Assembly: GCF_000024725.1 (NCBI RefSeq)
Contig: NC_013960.1
Span: forward strand, 2,528,001-2,592,000
From: Nitrosococcus halophilus Nc 4
GTDB lineage: Bacteria; Pseudomonadota; Gammaproteobacteria; Nitrosococcales; Nitrosococcaceae
Length of the DNA: 64,000 nucleotides
Direction: 5' to 3'
The notes under the pieces: generated by a model
What the model saw: only the letters and a program-made list of their open reading frames with translations
What the model was told of the DNA's origin: nothing
The model's database searches: none
Part shown: in pieces, positions 39,601 through 47,449 of the stretch
Layout of the letters: the number at the start of each line of letters is the position of its first letter
How positions within the stretch are numbered: the first letter of the stretch is position 1
Program-made: the position numbers and the translations under genes

Positions 39601-39974
39601 CCGAGCGCCGGATTAAGCATTCACCGCTGCGGGATGTGGCCGGCATGTTGCGCTCTTTCAATTATGCCACCGCCGTGGCCCTGCGCCATTGTACCGTGGA
39701 GCGCCCCGAGGATCGGGGGTTACTCCTCCCCTTGGCCCACACCTGGGAGCGGCAGGTGGGGGAAAGTTTTCTGGCCGGCTATGGTGAAGCGGCTGCGGGT
39801 TGTCCCTCTTATCCCGCAGACCCGGAACACGCTCACTATTTGATTGAGTTGTTTATCTTGGAAAAGGCGCTCTACGAACTCCGCTACGAGCTAGACAATC
39901 GACCGGAATGGGTGGATGTGCCCCTCAATGGATTGCTGGAATTCTTGGAGGAGGAGGAAAACCCGGGGGAATAA
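36642..39974 (+). CDS. treS: Trehalose synthase / maltokinase fusion (TreS-Pep2)
   Basis: The 1110-residue fusion has a TreS GH13 domain (1-560) that interconverts trehalose and maltose, and a maltokinase domain (about 600-1100) that makes maltose-1-phosphate for GlgE. In TreS, Asp212 (GLRLDAIPYL) and Glu254 (LAEANQWP) are catalytic, with NHDEL as the third acid. The kinase part shows the GDYHLGQVLV and IIDFEGEPARPL motifs of the aminoglycoside-kinase fold. A fused form is known in other GlgE-pathway bacteria. Confidence 0.95.
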   Translation: MNQQGEEFSWQDDPLWYKEAIIYQLHVRAFLDSNNDGTGDFQGLTQKLDYIQDLGVNTIWLLPFYPSPLRDDGYDIADYRNIYPDYGTRRDFRNFVRAAHRRGLRVITELVINHTSDQHQWFQAARKAPPGSAKRNFYVWSNSDQKFPETRIIFTDTETSNWAWDPVAKAYYWHRFFSHQPDLNHNNPQVVKAVIRVMRFWLDMGVDGLRLDAIPYLCVREGTHNENLPETHEVLKQMRAVVDDHYRHRMFLAEANQWPEDVREYFGDGDECHMAYHFPLMPRMYMAIAQEDRHPITEIMNQTPDIPESCQWAIFLRNHDELTLEMVTDKERDYMYQTYATNPRMRVNVGIRRRLAPLMDNDLDKIQLMNSLLLSMPGSPIIYYGDEIGMGENIYLGDRNGVRTPMQWSPDRNAGFSKADPQRLYLPPIMDPIYGYEAVNVEAQSRDPSSLLNWMKRLLAVRKNTQAFGRGTLKFLRPGNRKILAYVREYGGEAILCVANLSRYAQPVELDLSRFKGRVPLEMMGHTPFPPIGELPYLLTLPSHGFYWFRLATDVEEPSWHEERLPPLELPVLVLFAGWDSLFPSRVDPPRKRMSEKLCGQLEQLLRDFLITQRWFAAKGEEVERVRLEQMEEWTEEAGSWLLARVRVEFADIEVQSYFIPLALAWGEGDEEPIRRLLPSTIAKIRRQARIGILYDALADVSFSRALVTAMGQHREIPFGAGKLKFSPTAAFEKLVNGVSLQQLWRPAMEGTNSTLILDNRLFLKIYRHLQEGINPEQEMGHFLTEASPFPNIVPLAGTLESLGPEGTPMTLALLQGFVPNQGDAWAYTVDYLERFLENSLAKPLEEAAIEFGETHNNYLRMIRILGQRTGELHQALAKETGNPAFDPEPINSADLDSWRKHIEKDIEQTLKMLEQRRSEFSEPLRTEVDCLLALKETLRQRLALIPPELRAVKTRYHGDYHLGQVLVAEDDFVIIDFEGEPARPLAERRIKHSPLRDVAGMLRSFNYATAVALRHCTVERPEDRGLLLPLAHTWERQVGESFLAGYGEAAAGCPSYPADPEHAHYLIELFILEKALYELRYELDNRPEWVDVPLNGLLEFLEEEENPGE

Positions 39975-40156
39975 ACCCGTCCTAGTCTTATTCGCTAGGA
40001 GCAAAGCGGGACATTTGAAGGAGGCCCGCTGTGCTCTGCACAACCTACTCTATAAGAGCCGGTTAAGGTGTGCCAGCGCCGTACCCACCAAAATTCAAGC
40101 GCTTAATGGTGGCTCCACCCTTCACTGAAAGCAAGGTTTTCCAATAGCCTCTTGAG

Positions 40157-40552
40157 TTATTTTATTTCCACAGGGGCCAGTTCAAAAACGACGACTTCAG
40201 CTTCCCCCGTGCCGACATTCTCCGCCGTCATTGGAAGGCCGGACTCCCAGAAAACTTCGCCCGCCTGGTAGGTATGGGTTTTGCCTCCTTCCATAATTTT
40301 GACTGTGCCCTTGATGATGTATCGTGGTCCAGGACCCTCATGGGTATGCTCCGGAGTCTTGAAGCCAACCGGGAACCGCATGTGTTTAACCACGACTTTG
40401 ACAGCTTTTGATGGAAGCGTTACCGTTCGCTCTAACAAGGGCTTGGGAGACGGTTTGTCCTGGTCTTGAGCGGCAATGGCCAGTGAGCAGAAACTGGAAA
40501 GAAGAAAAAACGCTCCAGTAAAGTAAAAGGACAACCGGGTTGGTGTGAACAT
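40157..40552 (-). CDS. Periplasmic cupin protein
   Basis: The 131-residue protein has a signal peptide (FFLLSSFCSLAIAA) and a small double-stranded beta-helix (residues 50-125) with the metal motif EHTHEGPGPRYIIKG and the second motif GEVFWE. The fold is clear but the substrate is not. It stands alone, between the trehalose operon and the DJ-1 gene that follows on the other strand. Confidence 0.8.
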   Translation of the reverse strand: MFTPTRLSFYFTGAFFLLSSFCSLAIAAQDQDKPSPKPLLERTVTLPSKAVKVVVKHMRFPVGFKTPEHTHEGPGPRYIIKGTVKIMEGGKTHTYQAGEVFWESGLPMTAENVGTGEAEVVVFELAPVEIK

Positions 40553-40639
40553 CGTCGTTCTCTCCTATAATATCAAGAGTTTATCCAAGTCTAGGACGAA
40601 GTTCGGCTTTTTTAAAGTAAAAGGGGGCAGGATTTTAAG

Positions 40640-41221
40640 ATGAGTGCCAAGAAGATCCTGATGTTAGTGGGTGATTTTGTAGAAGACTACGAGGTCATGG
40701 TTCCTTTTCAGGCTTTGCAAATGGTGGGCTATGAGGTGCATGCGGTTTGCCCAGGGAAAAAAGCGGGTGAGAAGGTGCGGACCGCCATTCATGATTTTGA
40801 GGGTGACCAGACCTATAGCGAGAAACCAGGCCATAATTTTACGGTCAATGCTGACTTTGATGAGATCCAGGCTGAAGCCTATGATGCTTTGGTCATCCCT
40901 GGCGGACGGGCGCCGGAATACATTCGTTTGAATGAGCGAGTGCTGGCAATAGTGCGGCACTTTGGGAGCACCAACAAACCCATCGCCTCTGTTTGCCATG
41001 GGGCACAGCTTTTAGTGGCGGCCCAGGTAGTGGAAGGGAAAAACTGCTCTGCCTATCCTTCGATAGCTCCTGATGTGGCCCTTGCGGGAGGGAAATTTGT
41101 CAAGCTTGGGATGGATCAAGCCCATGTGGACGGCAACCTTGTCACCGCACCTGCCTGGCCGGCCCACGCGGATTGGCTAGCGAAACTGCTCGAACTGCTG
41201 GGGACCCGGATTGAACTATAG
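40640..41221 (+). CDS. DJ-1/PfpI family protein
   Basis: The 193-residue protein carries the class I glutaminase-like fold. The nucleophile Cys lies in [10 protein letters not shown], and the Glu that supports it is in the [10 protein letters not shown] region near the N-terminus. Family members act as glyoxalases, deglycases or chaperones; the type here is not decided by sequence. It ends 62 bases before a convergent small gene, with a perfect 9-bp inverted repeat between them. Confidence 0.85.
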   Translation: MSAKKILMLVGDFVEDYEVMVPFQALQMVGYEVHAVCPGKKAGEKVRTAIHDFEGDQTYSEKPGHNFTVNADFDEIQAEAYDALVIPGGRAPEYIRLNERVLAIVRHFGSTNKPIASVCHGAQLLVAAQVVEGKNCSAYPSIAPDVALAGGKFVKLGMDQAHVDGNLVTAPAWPAHADWLAKLLELLGTRIEL

Positions 41222-41242
41222 TTGATAATGGGGGAAAGGGAC

Positions 41243-41265
41243 GTGGTGGCCATTACGGCCACCAC
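41243..41265. terminator. Inverted repeat between convergent genes
   Basis: GTGGTGGCC (41243-41251) and GGCCACCAC (41257-41265) form a perfect 9-bp stem with a 5-base loop. It separates two converging genes and has no clear U-tract, so it may be a two-way terminator or an mRNA end stabiliser. Confidence 0.45.
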
Positions 41266-41282
41266 CAAAGCTGTCTTGGTTG

Positions 41283-41534
41283 CTAAATAATTTCGCTGTT
41301 TTCAACTTGGCCGCTATCGCCAAGGGTTAGCCGCATTTTGCCGTAACATGAAATCCGGCCAGCGACGCAGCCGGACCCCTCCATGACCACCTCGTCAAAA
41401 GTCACATTGACAACGGCCTGATCGTCCCCTTGCTCCATGAGCTCATAGCTTAGGGTTTCATTATCTATCCACCCATTTTGGCTGCAAAGTTGGGCTAACT
41501 TGGGGGTGCTTTTTAAATATTCATCAATACCCAT
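41283..41534 (-). CDS. Small hypothetical protein
   Basis: The 83-residue protein starts at the ATG at 41534, chosen because AGGAGG lies a few bases upstream; a longer frame adds 18 residues with no ribosome site. It is acidic, with no membrane segment. It contains SGCVAGRISCYGKMRL, with two Cys, but I recognise no family. It converges with the DJ-1 gene. Confidence 0.65.
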   Translation of the reverse strand: MGIDEYLKSTPKLAQLCSQNGWIDNETLSYELMEQGDDQAVVNVTFDEVVMEGSGCVAGRISCYGKMRLTLGDSGQVENSEII

Positions 41535-41698
41535 GAAAACCTCCTGGTTTTTCGAGTTTATGGAGTGATTGCCTTTTATTCTAGGCAATCTTGACCTTTA
41601 AAACATCTATTAATAATCTATTTTTTCTGTTCCTGCAATTAACGCGTAGCGTTGATAAATATTTGCAGGAGGCTGGCTATTGTCTCCTGACTCCCAAG

Positions 41699-41800
41699 TT
41701 AGTCTAAAATCAGCCAAGCGAGGGCATAGGCGCTTAAGAGGATAAACGCCGAGCAAATGACCGCCAATAAAATACCCGCGATAACGCAGTTATCTACCAT
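41699..41800 (-). CDS. Candidate 33-residue single-pass membrane protein
   Basis: An ATG-initiated frame encodes MVDNC, then a hydrophobic run of about 25 residues (VIAGILLAVICSAFILLSAY), and ends AWLILD. The composition is that of a membrane helix. The ribosome site is weak, and no homologue is recognised, so it may be noise. It is shorter than usual gene calls. Confidence 0.35.
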   Translation of the reverse strand: MVDNCVIAGILLAVICSAFILLSAYALAWLILD

Positions 41801-41863
41801 TTTCAAGAACACTAAAGCTGCGCTTTTGTGTTCTCAAACCTTGCTCCTGGCGCTTTTTAAGTT

Positions 41864-41904
41864 ATTGTTTTGCCGGATACGCGACGCTTAATCCGGCCTA
41901 CAGG
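41864..41904. repeat. REP-like extragenic palindrome, copy 1
   Basis: The core GCCGGATACGCGACGCTTAATCCGGCCTACA resembles enterobacterial REP units (GCCGGAT...ATCCGGC arms around a small loop). An exact inverse copy is at 50069-50108. The palindrome overlaps the 3' end of the IS630 remnant and supplies its stop codon. Confidence 0.75.
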
Positions 41905-42025
41905 CTTGAGCCACGATTTCCGGACTATGGCCTTGGACTCGGATCGCGTGCACCGTGCGGCGGCGAAAGTGCTCCATCACTTCATCGGGTATCTTGCGTC
42001 CATCCATCAGCTCAGGGTCTTTCAT
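41888..42025 (-). pseudogene. IS630-family transposase, N-terminal remnant
   Basis: The 45-codon frame starts with ATG after GGAGGCGAGTG and reads MKDPELMDGRKIPDEVMEHF, then RRRTVHAIRVQGHSPEIVAQA. This is the typical beginning of an IS630-type transposase helix-turn-helix domain (repeat R-HA--V-GHSPE). It then runs into the REP-like repeat and stops. The DDE domain is missing. Confidence 0.65.
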
Positions 42026-42140
42026 CACTCGCCTCCGGGCTCATAGAATATGGGATACAGGATAATAAAAAATAGACTAATCAGGTCTGTTTATCCATTA
42101 ACGGAGCAATATATTACCGTAAATCCACAATAGCAATAGT

Positions 42141-42230
42141 CAAGACCCGACCCCTTTAGCGGACCCCTTTAGACGGACCCCTTTAGACGGACCCCTTTAG
42201 ACGGACCCCTTTAGACGATCCCTTTCGACC
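42141..42230. repeat. 14-bp tandem repeat array
   Basis: GGACCCCTTTAGAC is present in four exact consecutive copies (42161-42216), with degenerate copies on both sides (GACCCCTTTAGC before, GATCCCTTTCGAC after). The array begins with CAAGACCCGACCCCTTT (42141), a motif that recurs in related form at 42414, 42436 and, inverted, at 60058. Confidence 0.85.
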
Positions 42231-42412
42231 CCGACCAATGTTTCTACCTATATTTCTTTATTGATCGATTGTTTCCATTCGATCTTGTATGAGGCTATCT
42301 TTCTTTAACTTAAACTTAGTAGTGAGATCTTCATGAGAGCGGGCATTATGAACTGGATCATGATACAAATTCTAGTCTGAATAGCCTATCTATACTGCAG
42401 TAATATCAAAAA

Positions 42413-42458
42413 GCAAGAACTGACCCTTACTAATGCAAGAACTGACCCTTACTAATGC
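42413..42458. repeat. 22-bp direct duplication
   Basis: GCAAGAACTGACCCTTACTAAT occurs twice in tandem (42413-42434 and 42435-42456), then GC. Each unit resembles the CAAGA(N)C(Y)GACCC motif of the nearby 14-bp array. The interval 42025-42559 has only repeats, no gene. Confidence 0.85.
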
Positions 42459-42559
42459 ATTCATTTTTGTCCAGGCAAATGCCTCTGTCGAAGTTTAATT
42501 TTTAGATTTCTGTGTATTTTTCGTGTCTTTGTGGTGATCCCATGAATTATTCAAACCAG

Positions 42560-45500
42560 CTATATCCGCCGCCGATATTGTCCCCCCACGCCATAAAGGG
42601 CATGGGTCATTTGCCCTAGGGTGCAGTGCTGTACGGTGTGCATCAATTCTTCAAAGCTATTGCCGCCGTGGCGGATTACTTGCTGGAGTTGTGCCAGGGC
42701 CGCCTCCGCTTCAGGGGCATGGTGGCGTTTGAAAAGTTCAACGGCATCTACTTGGGCCTGTTTTTCTTCTCTGGTGGAGCGGGTGAGCTTGCCTGCCGGT
42801 ATGGCATCTTCCGGATGGGGAGAGGGGAAAGTATTGACCCCTACAATGGGTAGGCTGCCCTCGTGTCTGCGGCTTTCGTAGTAGAGACCTTCTTCTTGGA
42901 TTTTATTGCGCTGATAATTGGTTTCCATAGCGCCTAAGACGCCGCCCCGTTCGGAAAGCCGATCGAATTCCTGGTAAACGGCTTCTTCCACCAGTTGGGT
43001 GAGTTCTTGGATGAGAAAAGAGCCCTGGAGGAAATTCTGATTGTAGTTCAGTCCCAGTTCCCGGTTGATGATGAGCTGAATGGCCAGGGCCCGGCGTACC
43101 GATTCCTCGGTGGGGGTGGTGACGGCCTCGTCATAGGCATTGGTGTGTAAGCTGTTGCAGTTGTCGTAAATGGCGTACAAGGCTTCCAGGGTGGTGCGGA
43201 TGTCGTTGAAGTTGATCTCTTGGGCCTGGAGGCTGCGCCCGGAAGTTTGGATATGGTATTTCAACATTTGGCTGCGAGGGGAAGCGCCATAGCGTTCCCG
43301 CATGGCGCGGGCCCAGATGCGCCGCGCCACCCGGCCGATCACGGCGTACTCCGGGTCTAGGGCATTGCTGAAGAAAAAACTCATTTGGGGGGCAAAGTCG
43401 TCGATGGCCATGCCCCGGGAGAGGTAATATTCCACCAGGGTAAAGCCGTTCGCCAGGGTGAAAGCCAGTTGGGTGATGGGATTGGCGCCGGCTTCGGCAA
43501 TGTGGTAACCGCTGACGGAAACGGTGTAGTAATGGCGTATTTGGCGGTCGATAAAATATTCTTGAATATCTCCCATTAGGCGAAGGCCAAAATCGGTGGC
43601 AAAAATACATTCGTTTTGGGCCTGATCTTCCTTCAAAATATCCGCTTGAACGGTACCTCGGATACGGCTAAGCACATCGGTGCGGATTTGTTCATAGGTC
43701 TCCCTCGGCAGTAATTGTTGGCCGGAGACGCCGAGCAGCCCTAACCCCAAGCCATCGTGTCCTGGGGGCAAGTCGCCCCGGTAGCCGGGGCGGGGTTGAT
43801 CCCGGTAGATGGCCTTGATCTGTTGCTGTGCTGATTCCCAGTTTCCCTGGTGGCGTAAGTACTTCTCCACTTGTTGATCGATGGCGGTATGGAGGAACCA
43901 GGCCAACACCATGGGGGCCGGACCATTGATGGTCATAGATACTGAGGCATTGGGTTGGCACAGATCAAAGCCGGAGAAGAGCTTTTTGAAGTCATCTACG
44001 GTGGCCACGGACACGCCGGACATGCCAATTCGGCCAAAGACATCCGGCTGTGGTGCAGGGTCTTCGCCATACAAGACGATGGGATCAAAGGCCGTGGAGA
44101 GCCGGATGGAGGGCTGGCCACTGACCAGATAGTGGAACCGCCGGTTGGTGCGCTCGGGAGTGCCTTCCCCTGCAAACATCCGGGCCAGTTCTTCGGTGGT
44201 CCGCCGGTAAGGGTAAATGCCGGCGGTGAAGGGATATTCTCCCGGCACGTTTTCTTCCAGAAGAAAGCGGAGAATCTCTCCCCAGTCTTGATAGCGGGGC
44301 AGGGCTACCTTGGGAATCGGCAGGTGGCTGAGGCTTTCATAATAGTTTTCCCCCCGGATTTCCTGTCCCCGGACCCGATAGGTATAGTGTTCCCTGGTCA
44401 GCCTATGGCAAGTTTCCGGCCAGCGTTGCAAACGTTCCAGGGCTTCTTCGGTCAGTTGTTCCAGGGCTTCTTCGTAGCACTGGCGGAGCCGGGATAGATG
44501 ATCTTCTGGGTTTTCTTTCAGCACCTGCCGGGAATAATGGGTCAGGGGAGGGGGAAGGTGGGGATCGGTCAAAGCCCGCAGACTTTCATAATAGCTTTGG
44601 GCTTGGGAAGCCGCCTTGACCTGCTTGTTGATGGCATTACGGAGGCGGCGGCCCTGTTCGCTTATTTCAGCTAGATAACGAATCCGCCGAGGAGGGATAA
44701 TGTCTTCTTTGGGAGAAGGAGGGATAGCGAGATCCGTGGCTATTTTCCAGGTTTGTCCCTTCTCCGGATGGCGTTCCGCCAGTTTTTGGCAGAGAGCGCT
44801 AAAAAGCTTGGCAACGCCTGGATTGCCGAATTCGCTGGCCACAGTGGGATAGACGGGCACCTGCTCATCGGGAAAGGAGAACGCCAGGTGGTTGCGGCGC
44901 CACTGTTTGCGAATATCCCGCAGGGCATCCTGGCCCCCCTGTTTGTCGAATTTGTTCAACACCACCAGGTCGGCGCAATCCAGCATTTCGATCTTCTCCA
45001 GCTGGGTAGGCGCGCCGTAGTCGCTGGTCATTACGTAAACTGATAAGTCCACCACATCCACAATTTCTGAATCCGCCTGACCGGCGCCTGCTGTTTCTAT
45101 TAGAATGAGGTCAAAACCGACAGATTTGAGGAACGGGACCATCTCGGTCAGGGAAGCGGAGGTGACCCCCTGACGGCTGTGGGTCGCCAAGGAGCGCAGG
45201 TAGATCCGGGGATTGGCCAGGCTGTTCAGACGAATTCGATCCCCCAGCAGAGCGCCCCCGGTACGGTGCCGGGTGGGGTCCAAGGCTAGCACCGCCAGGT
45301 GCAGGTCTGGAAAACTGATCAGAAAATAGTAAAGTAATTCATCCAGGAGGCTGCTTTTGCCAGCGCCGCCAGTGCCGGTAAGGCCAATGACTGGTATATG
45401 CGCTTGCGCTTTTCCTGTGGCCATGGATTGGCCGGCTTCGATGAGGGAGAGGGCCTGACCAATAGCCGCCGGGTCTTGAAAGGTGATTTTTTCTGGAAAT

Positions 45501-45973
45501 ACGCGTGGGCGGCGGGCTTGGTGGGTGCGATTCATAATGTCTTGGATAATGCCCTCCAATCCTTGGAGGGTCCCCTCCTGGGGCAGGTAAATTTTTTCCA
45601 CCCCATAGGTTTCCAATTCCCTGGCTTCCTCTGAAGTGATGGTGCCGCCACCTCCTCCAAAGACGAGCAGGTCTTCCCGTCCTTGGGTTCGCAAACGGTC
45701 CACCAAATAGCGGAAGAACTCCAGGTGTCCACCCTGATAGGAGCTAATGGCGATGCCATCCGCATCTTCTTGTAAGGCGGCCCGGACAATTTCTTCAACG
45801 CCTCGATTATGTCCTAAATGAACAACCTCAGCGCCCTGATCTTGCAGCATCCGCCGGATGATGTTGATGGCCGCGTCATGACCGTCAAATAGGGAGGTGG
45901 CGGTTATAAAGCGCAAGGGGGACTGCGCTGCCATGGGGAGAATATGGGGAGGAGGATGGGTAACCGTTGCCAT
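42560..45973 (-). CDS. icmF: Fused isobutyryl-CoA mutase IcmF
   Basis: IcmF is an adenosylcobalamin enzyme that interconverts isobutyryl-CoA and butyryl-CoA (or pivalyl-CoA and isovaleryl-CoA). The 1137-residue protein has, in order, the B12-binding domain (25-160; SLFDGHDAAINIIRR, His32 would ligate cobalt), a MeaB-like G domain with P-loop GTGGAGKSS (about 200-400), and the TIM-barrel mutase domain (about 600-1137; PFTAGIYPYRRTTEE). The fusion gives its own cofactor chaperone. The gene is alone and divergent from the thiolase. Confidence 0.92.
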   Translation of the reverse strand: MATVTHPPPHILPMAAQSPLRFITATSLFDGHDAAINIIRRMLQDQGAEVVHLGHNRGVEEIVRAALQEDADGIAISSYQGGHLEFFRYLVDRLRTQGREDLLVFGGGGGTITSEEARELETYGVEKIYLPQEGTLQGLEGIIQDIMNRTHQARRPRVFPEKITFQDPAAIGQALSLIEAGQSMATGKAQAHIPVIGLTGTGGAGKSSLLDELLYYFLISFPDLHLAVLALDPTRHRTGGALLGDRIRLNSLANPRIYLRSLATHSRQGVTSASLTEMVPFLKSVGFDLILIETAGAGQADSEIVDVVDLSVYVMTSDYGAPTQLEKIEMLDCADLVVLNKFDKQGGQDALRDIRKQWRRNHLAFSFPDEQVPVYPTVASEFGNPGVAKLFSALCQKLAERHPEKGQTWKIATDLAIPPSPKEDIIPPRRIRYLAEISEQGRRLRNAINKQVKAASQAQSYYESLRALTDPHLPPPLTHYSRQVLKENPEDHLSRLRQCYEEALEQLTEEALERLQRWPETCHRLTREHYTYRVRGQEIRGENYYESLSHLPIPKVALPRYQDWGEILRFLLEENVPGEYPFTAGIYPYRRTTEELARMFAGEGTPERTNRRFHYLVSGQPSIRLSTAFDPIVLYGEDPAPQPDVFGRIGMSGVSVATVDDFKKLFSGFDLCQPNASVSMTINGPAPMVLAWFLHTAIDQQVEKYLRHQGNWESAQQQIKAIYRDQPRPGYRGDLPPGHDGLGLGLLGVSGQQLLPRETYEQIRTDVLSRIRGTVQADILKEDQAQNECIFATDFGLRLMGDIQEYFIDRQIRHYYTVSVSGYHIAEAGANPITQLAFTLANGFTLVEYYLSRGMAIDDFAPQMSFFFSNALDPEYAVIGRVARRIWARAMRERYGASPRSQMLKYHIQTSGRSLQAQEINFNDIRTTLEALYAIYDNCNSLHTNAYDEAVTTPTEESVRRALAIQLIINRELGLNYNQNFLQGSFLIQELTQLVEEAVYQEFDRLSERGGVLGAMETNYQRNKIQEEGLYYESRRHEGSLPIVGVNTFPSPHPEDAIPAGKLTRSTREEKQAQVDAVELFKRHHAPEAEAALAQLQQVIRHGGNSFEELMHTVQHCTLGQMTHALYGVGGQYRRRI

Positions 45974-46231
45974 AGCCGACCTCTCCTGAAAGGGCCGTTA
46001 CTGAACTTTTAAACTATTCTTAACTTTAGTTGATGGCGGAGATTTAAAGTTCAGATCCAAGGTAGAAGGGTGAGTTCTTTTGTTCTAAAAATAATTTTAT
46101 GAATCAATCAATTAGTTCAGGATATGGGCGTGGGAACCAGTCCCTTTGGGATGCTGTCATAGGAATTAAGGGGTGGGCTATTAGAAGGGCGAGGCACCGG
46201 ATGGAAGTAAGCAAACAGCAGCGACATTGCC

Positions 46232-47407
46232 ATGAACCCAAATGATATTGTGATTGTTGCGGCCAGGCGAACGCCAGTGGGCGGTTTTCTCGGCCAACTT
46301 TCCCCCCTATCGGCGCCGGCATTAGGCACGGCAGTGTTAGAGGCGGTCCTGGCTGACAGCGGGGTGGAAGCTGCCCACATTAGCGAAGTGTTGATGGGCT
46401 GTGTGCTCCCGGCGGGCATCGGCCAGGCGCCGGCGCGGCAAGCGGCCCTCGGAGCGGGAATTCCCCCTGCGGTGGGGTGCACCACCATTAATAAGGTCTG
46501 CGGCTCGGGCATGAAGACCATCATGCTGGGACATGACCTCTGCTTGGCAGGCTCGGCTGAGTTGGTGTTAGCCGGCGGGATGGAGTCCATGAGTAATGCC
46601 CCTTACCTGCTGCCTAAAGCACGTCAGGGGTATCGTTTCGGACATCAGCAGGTGCTTGACCATATGTTCCTAGATGGTCTGGAAAATGCCCAGGATGGCC
46701 AGCGCATGGGCTATTTTGCTGAACTCTGCGTGGATCGTTATGGTTTTACCCGAGAGCAGCAGGATGCCTATGCGGCGGAGTCGGTCCGGCGCGCCGTGGC
46801 CGCCTTGGATAATGGCGCCTTGGCGACTGAAATCCTACCGCTGAGGGTCCCTGGGCGGGGGGAAGCGCAACGGGTGCATGAAGATGAACAACCCCGTCGG
46901 AGCGACATTTCCAAGATCCCGACTATGAAGCCTGCTTTTCGGGAAGGAGGAACGGTCACCGCGGCCAATGCCTCTTCCATTTCCGATGGGGCTGCCGCCG
47001 TGCTACTGATGAAACGGGCTACCGCCATTACCCTGGGGCTTACCCCCTTGGCGCGGATTGTGGCCCACGCGAGCCATGCCCAAGCGCCGGAGGAGTTTAC
47101 GACGGCCCCGATTGGGGCGATCAAAAAGCTCCAGGATAAACTCGGATGGTCGGAGGCGGATCTCTATGAAATCAATGAGGCCTTTGCTGTGGTGACTTTG
47201 GCCGCCATGGAGGAGTTGGGTCTGGACCATGCTAAGGTGAATGTGAATGGCGGTGCCTGTGCGGTAGGCCACCCCATTGGTGCTAGCGGAGCACGGTTGG
47301 TGGTGACCCTACTCCATGCCCTGCGTCAGCAGGGCCTCCAGCGGGGGATTGCCGCTCTCTGTATCGGCGGGGGGGAAGCTACGGCCATGGCCCTAGAAGC
47401 TGAATGA
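46232..47407 (+). CDS. Acetyl-CoA acetyltransferase
   Basis: The 391-residue thiolase interconverts acetoacetyl-CoA and two acetyl-CoA. Nucleophile Cys90 is in NKVCGSGMK, the His of [10 protein letters not shown] and the Cys of [10 protein letters not shown] complete the site, and NEAFAV is present. It is the first of four + strand genes that suit leucine breakdown, lying about 40 bases before the carboxylase. It resembles the biosynthetic (AtoB/PhaA) type. Confidence 0.92.
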   Translation: MNPNDIVIVAARRTPVGGFLGQLSPLSAPALGTAVLEAVLADSGVEAAHISEVLMGCVLPAGIGQAPARQAALGAGIPPAVGCTTINKVCGSGMKTIMLGHDLCLAGSAELVLAGGMESMSNAPYLLPKARQGYRFGHQQVLDHMFLDGLENAQDGQRMGYFAELCVDRYGFTREQQDAYAAESVRRAVAALDNGALATEILPLRVPGRGEAQRVHEDEQPRRSDISKIPTMKPAFREGGTVTAANASSISDGAAAVLLMKRATAITLGLTPLARIVAHASHAQAPEEFTTAPIGAIKKLQDKLGWSEADLYEINEAFAVVTLAAMEELGLDHAKVNVNGGACAVGHPIGASGARLVVTLLHALRQQGLQRGIAALCIGGGEATAMALEAE

Positions 47408-47449
47408 GCAGGATTATTTTGTCGGGAACGTATGGATAGAGCCCATTAA

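Noticed and set aside
42161-42216. 14-bp repeats as a CRISPR array
   Set aside because: The copies are adjacent without spacers and too short; no cas genes are nearby.
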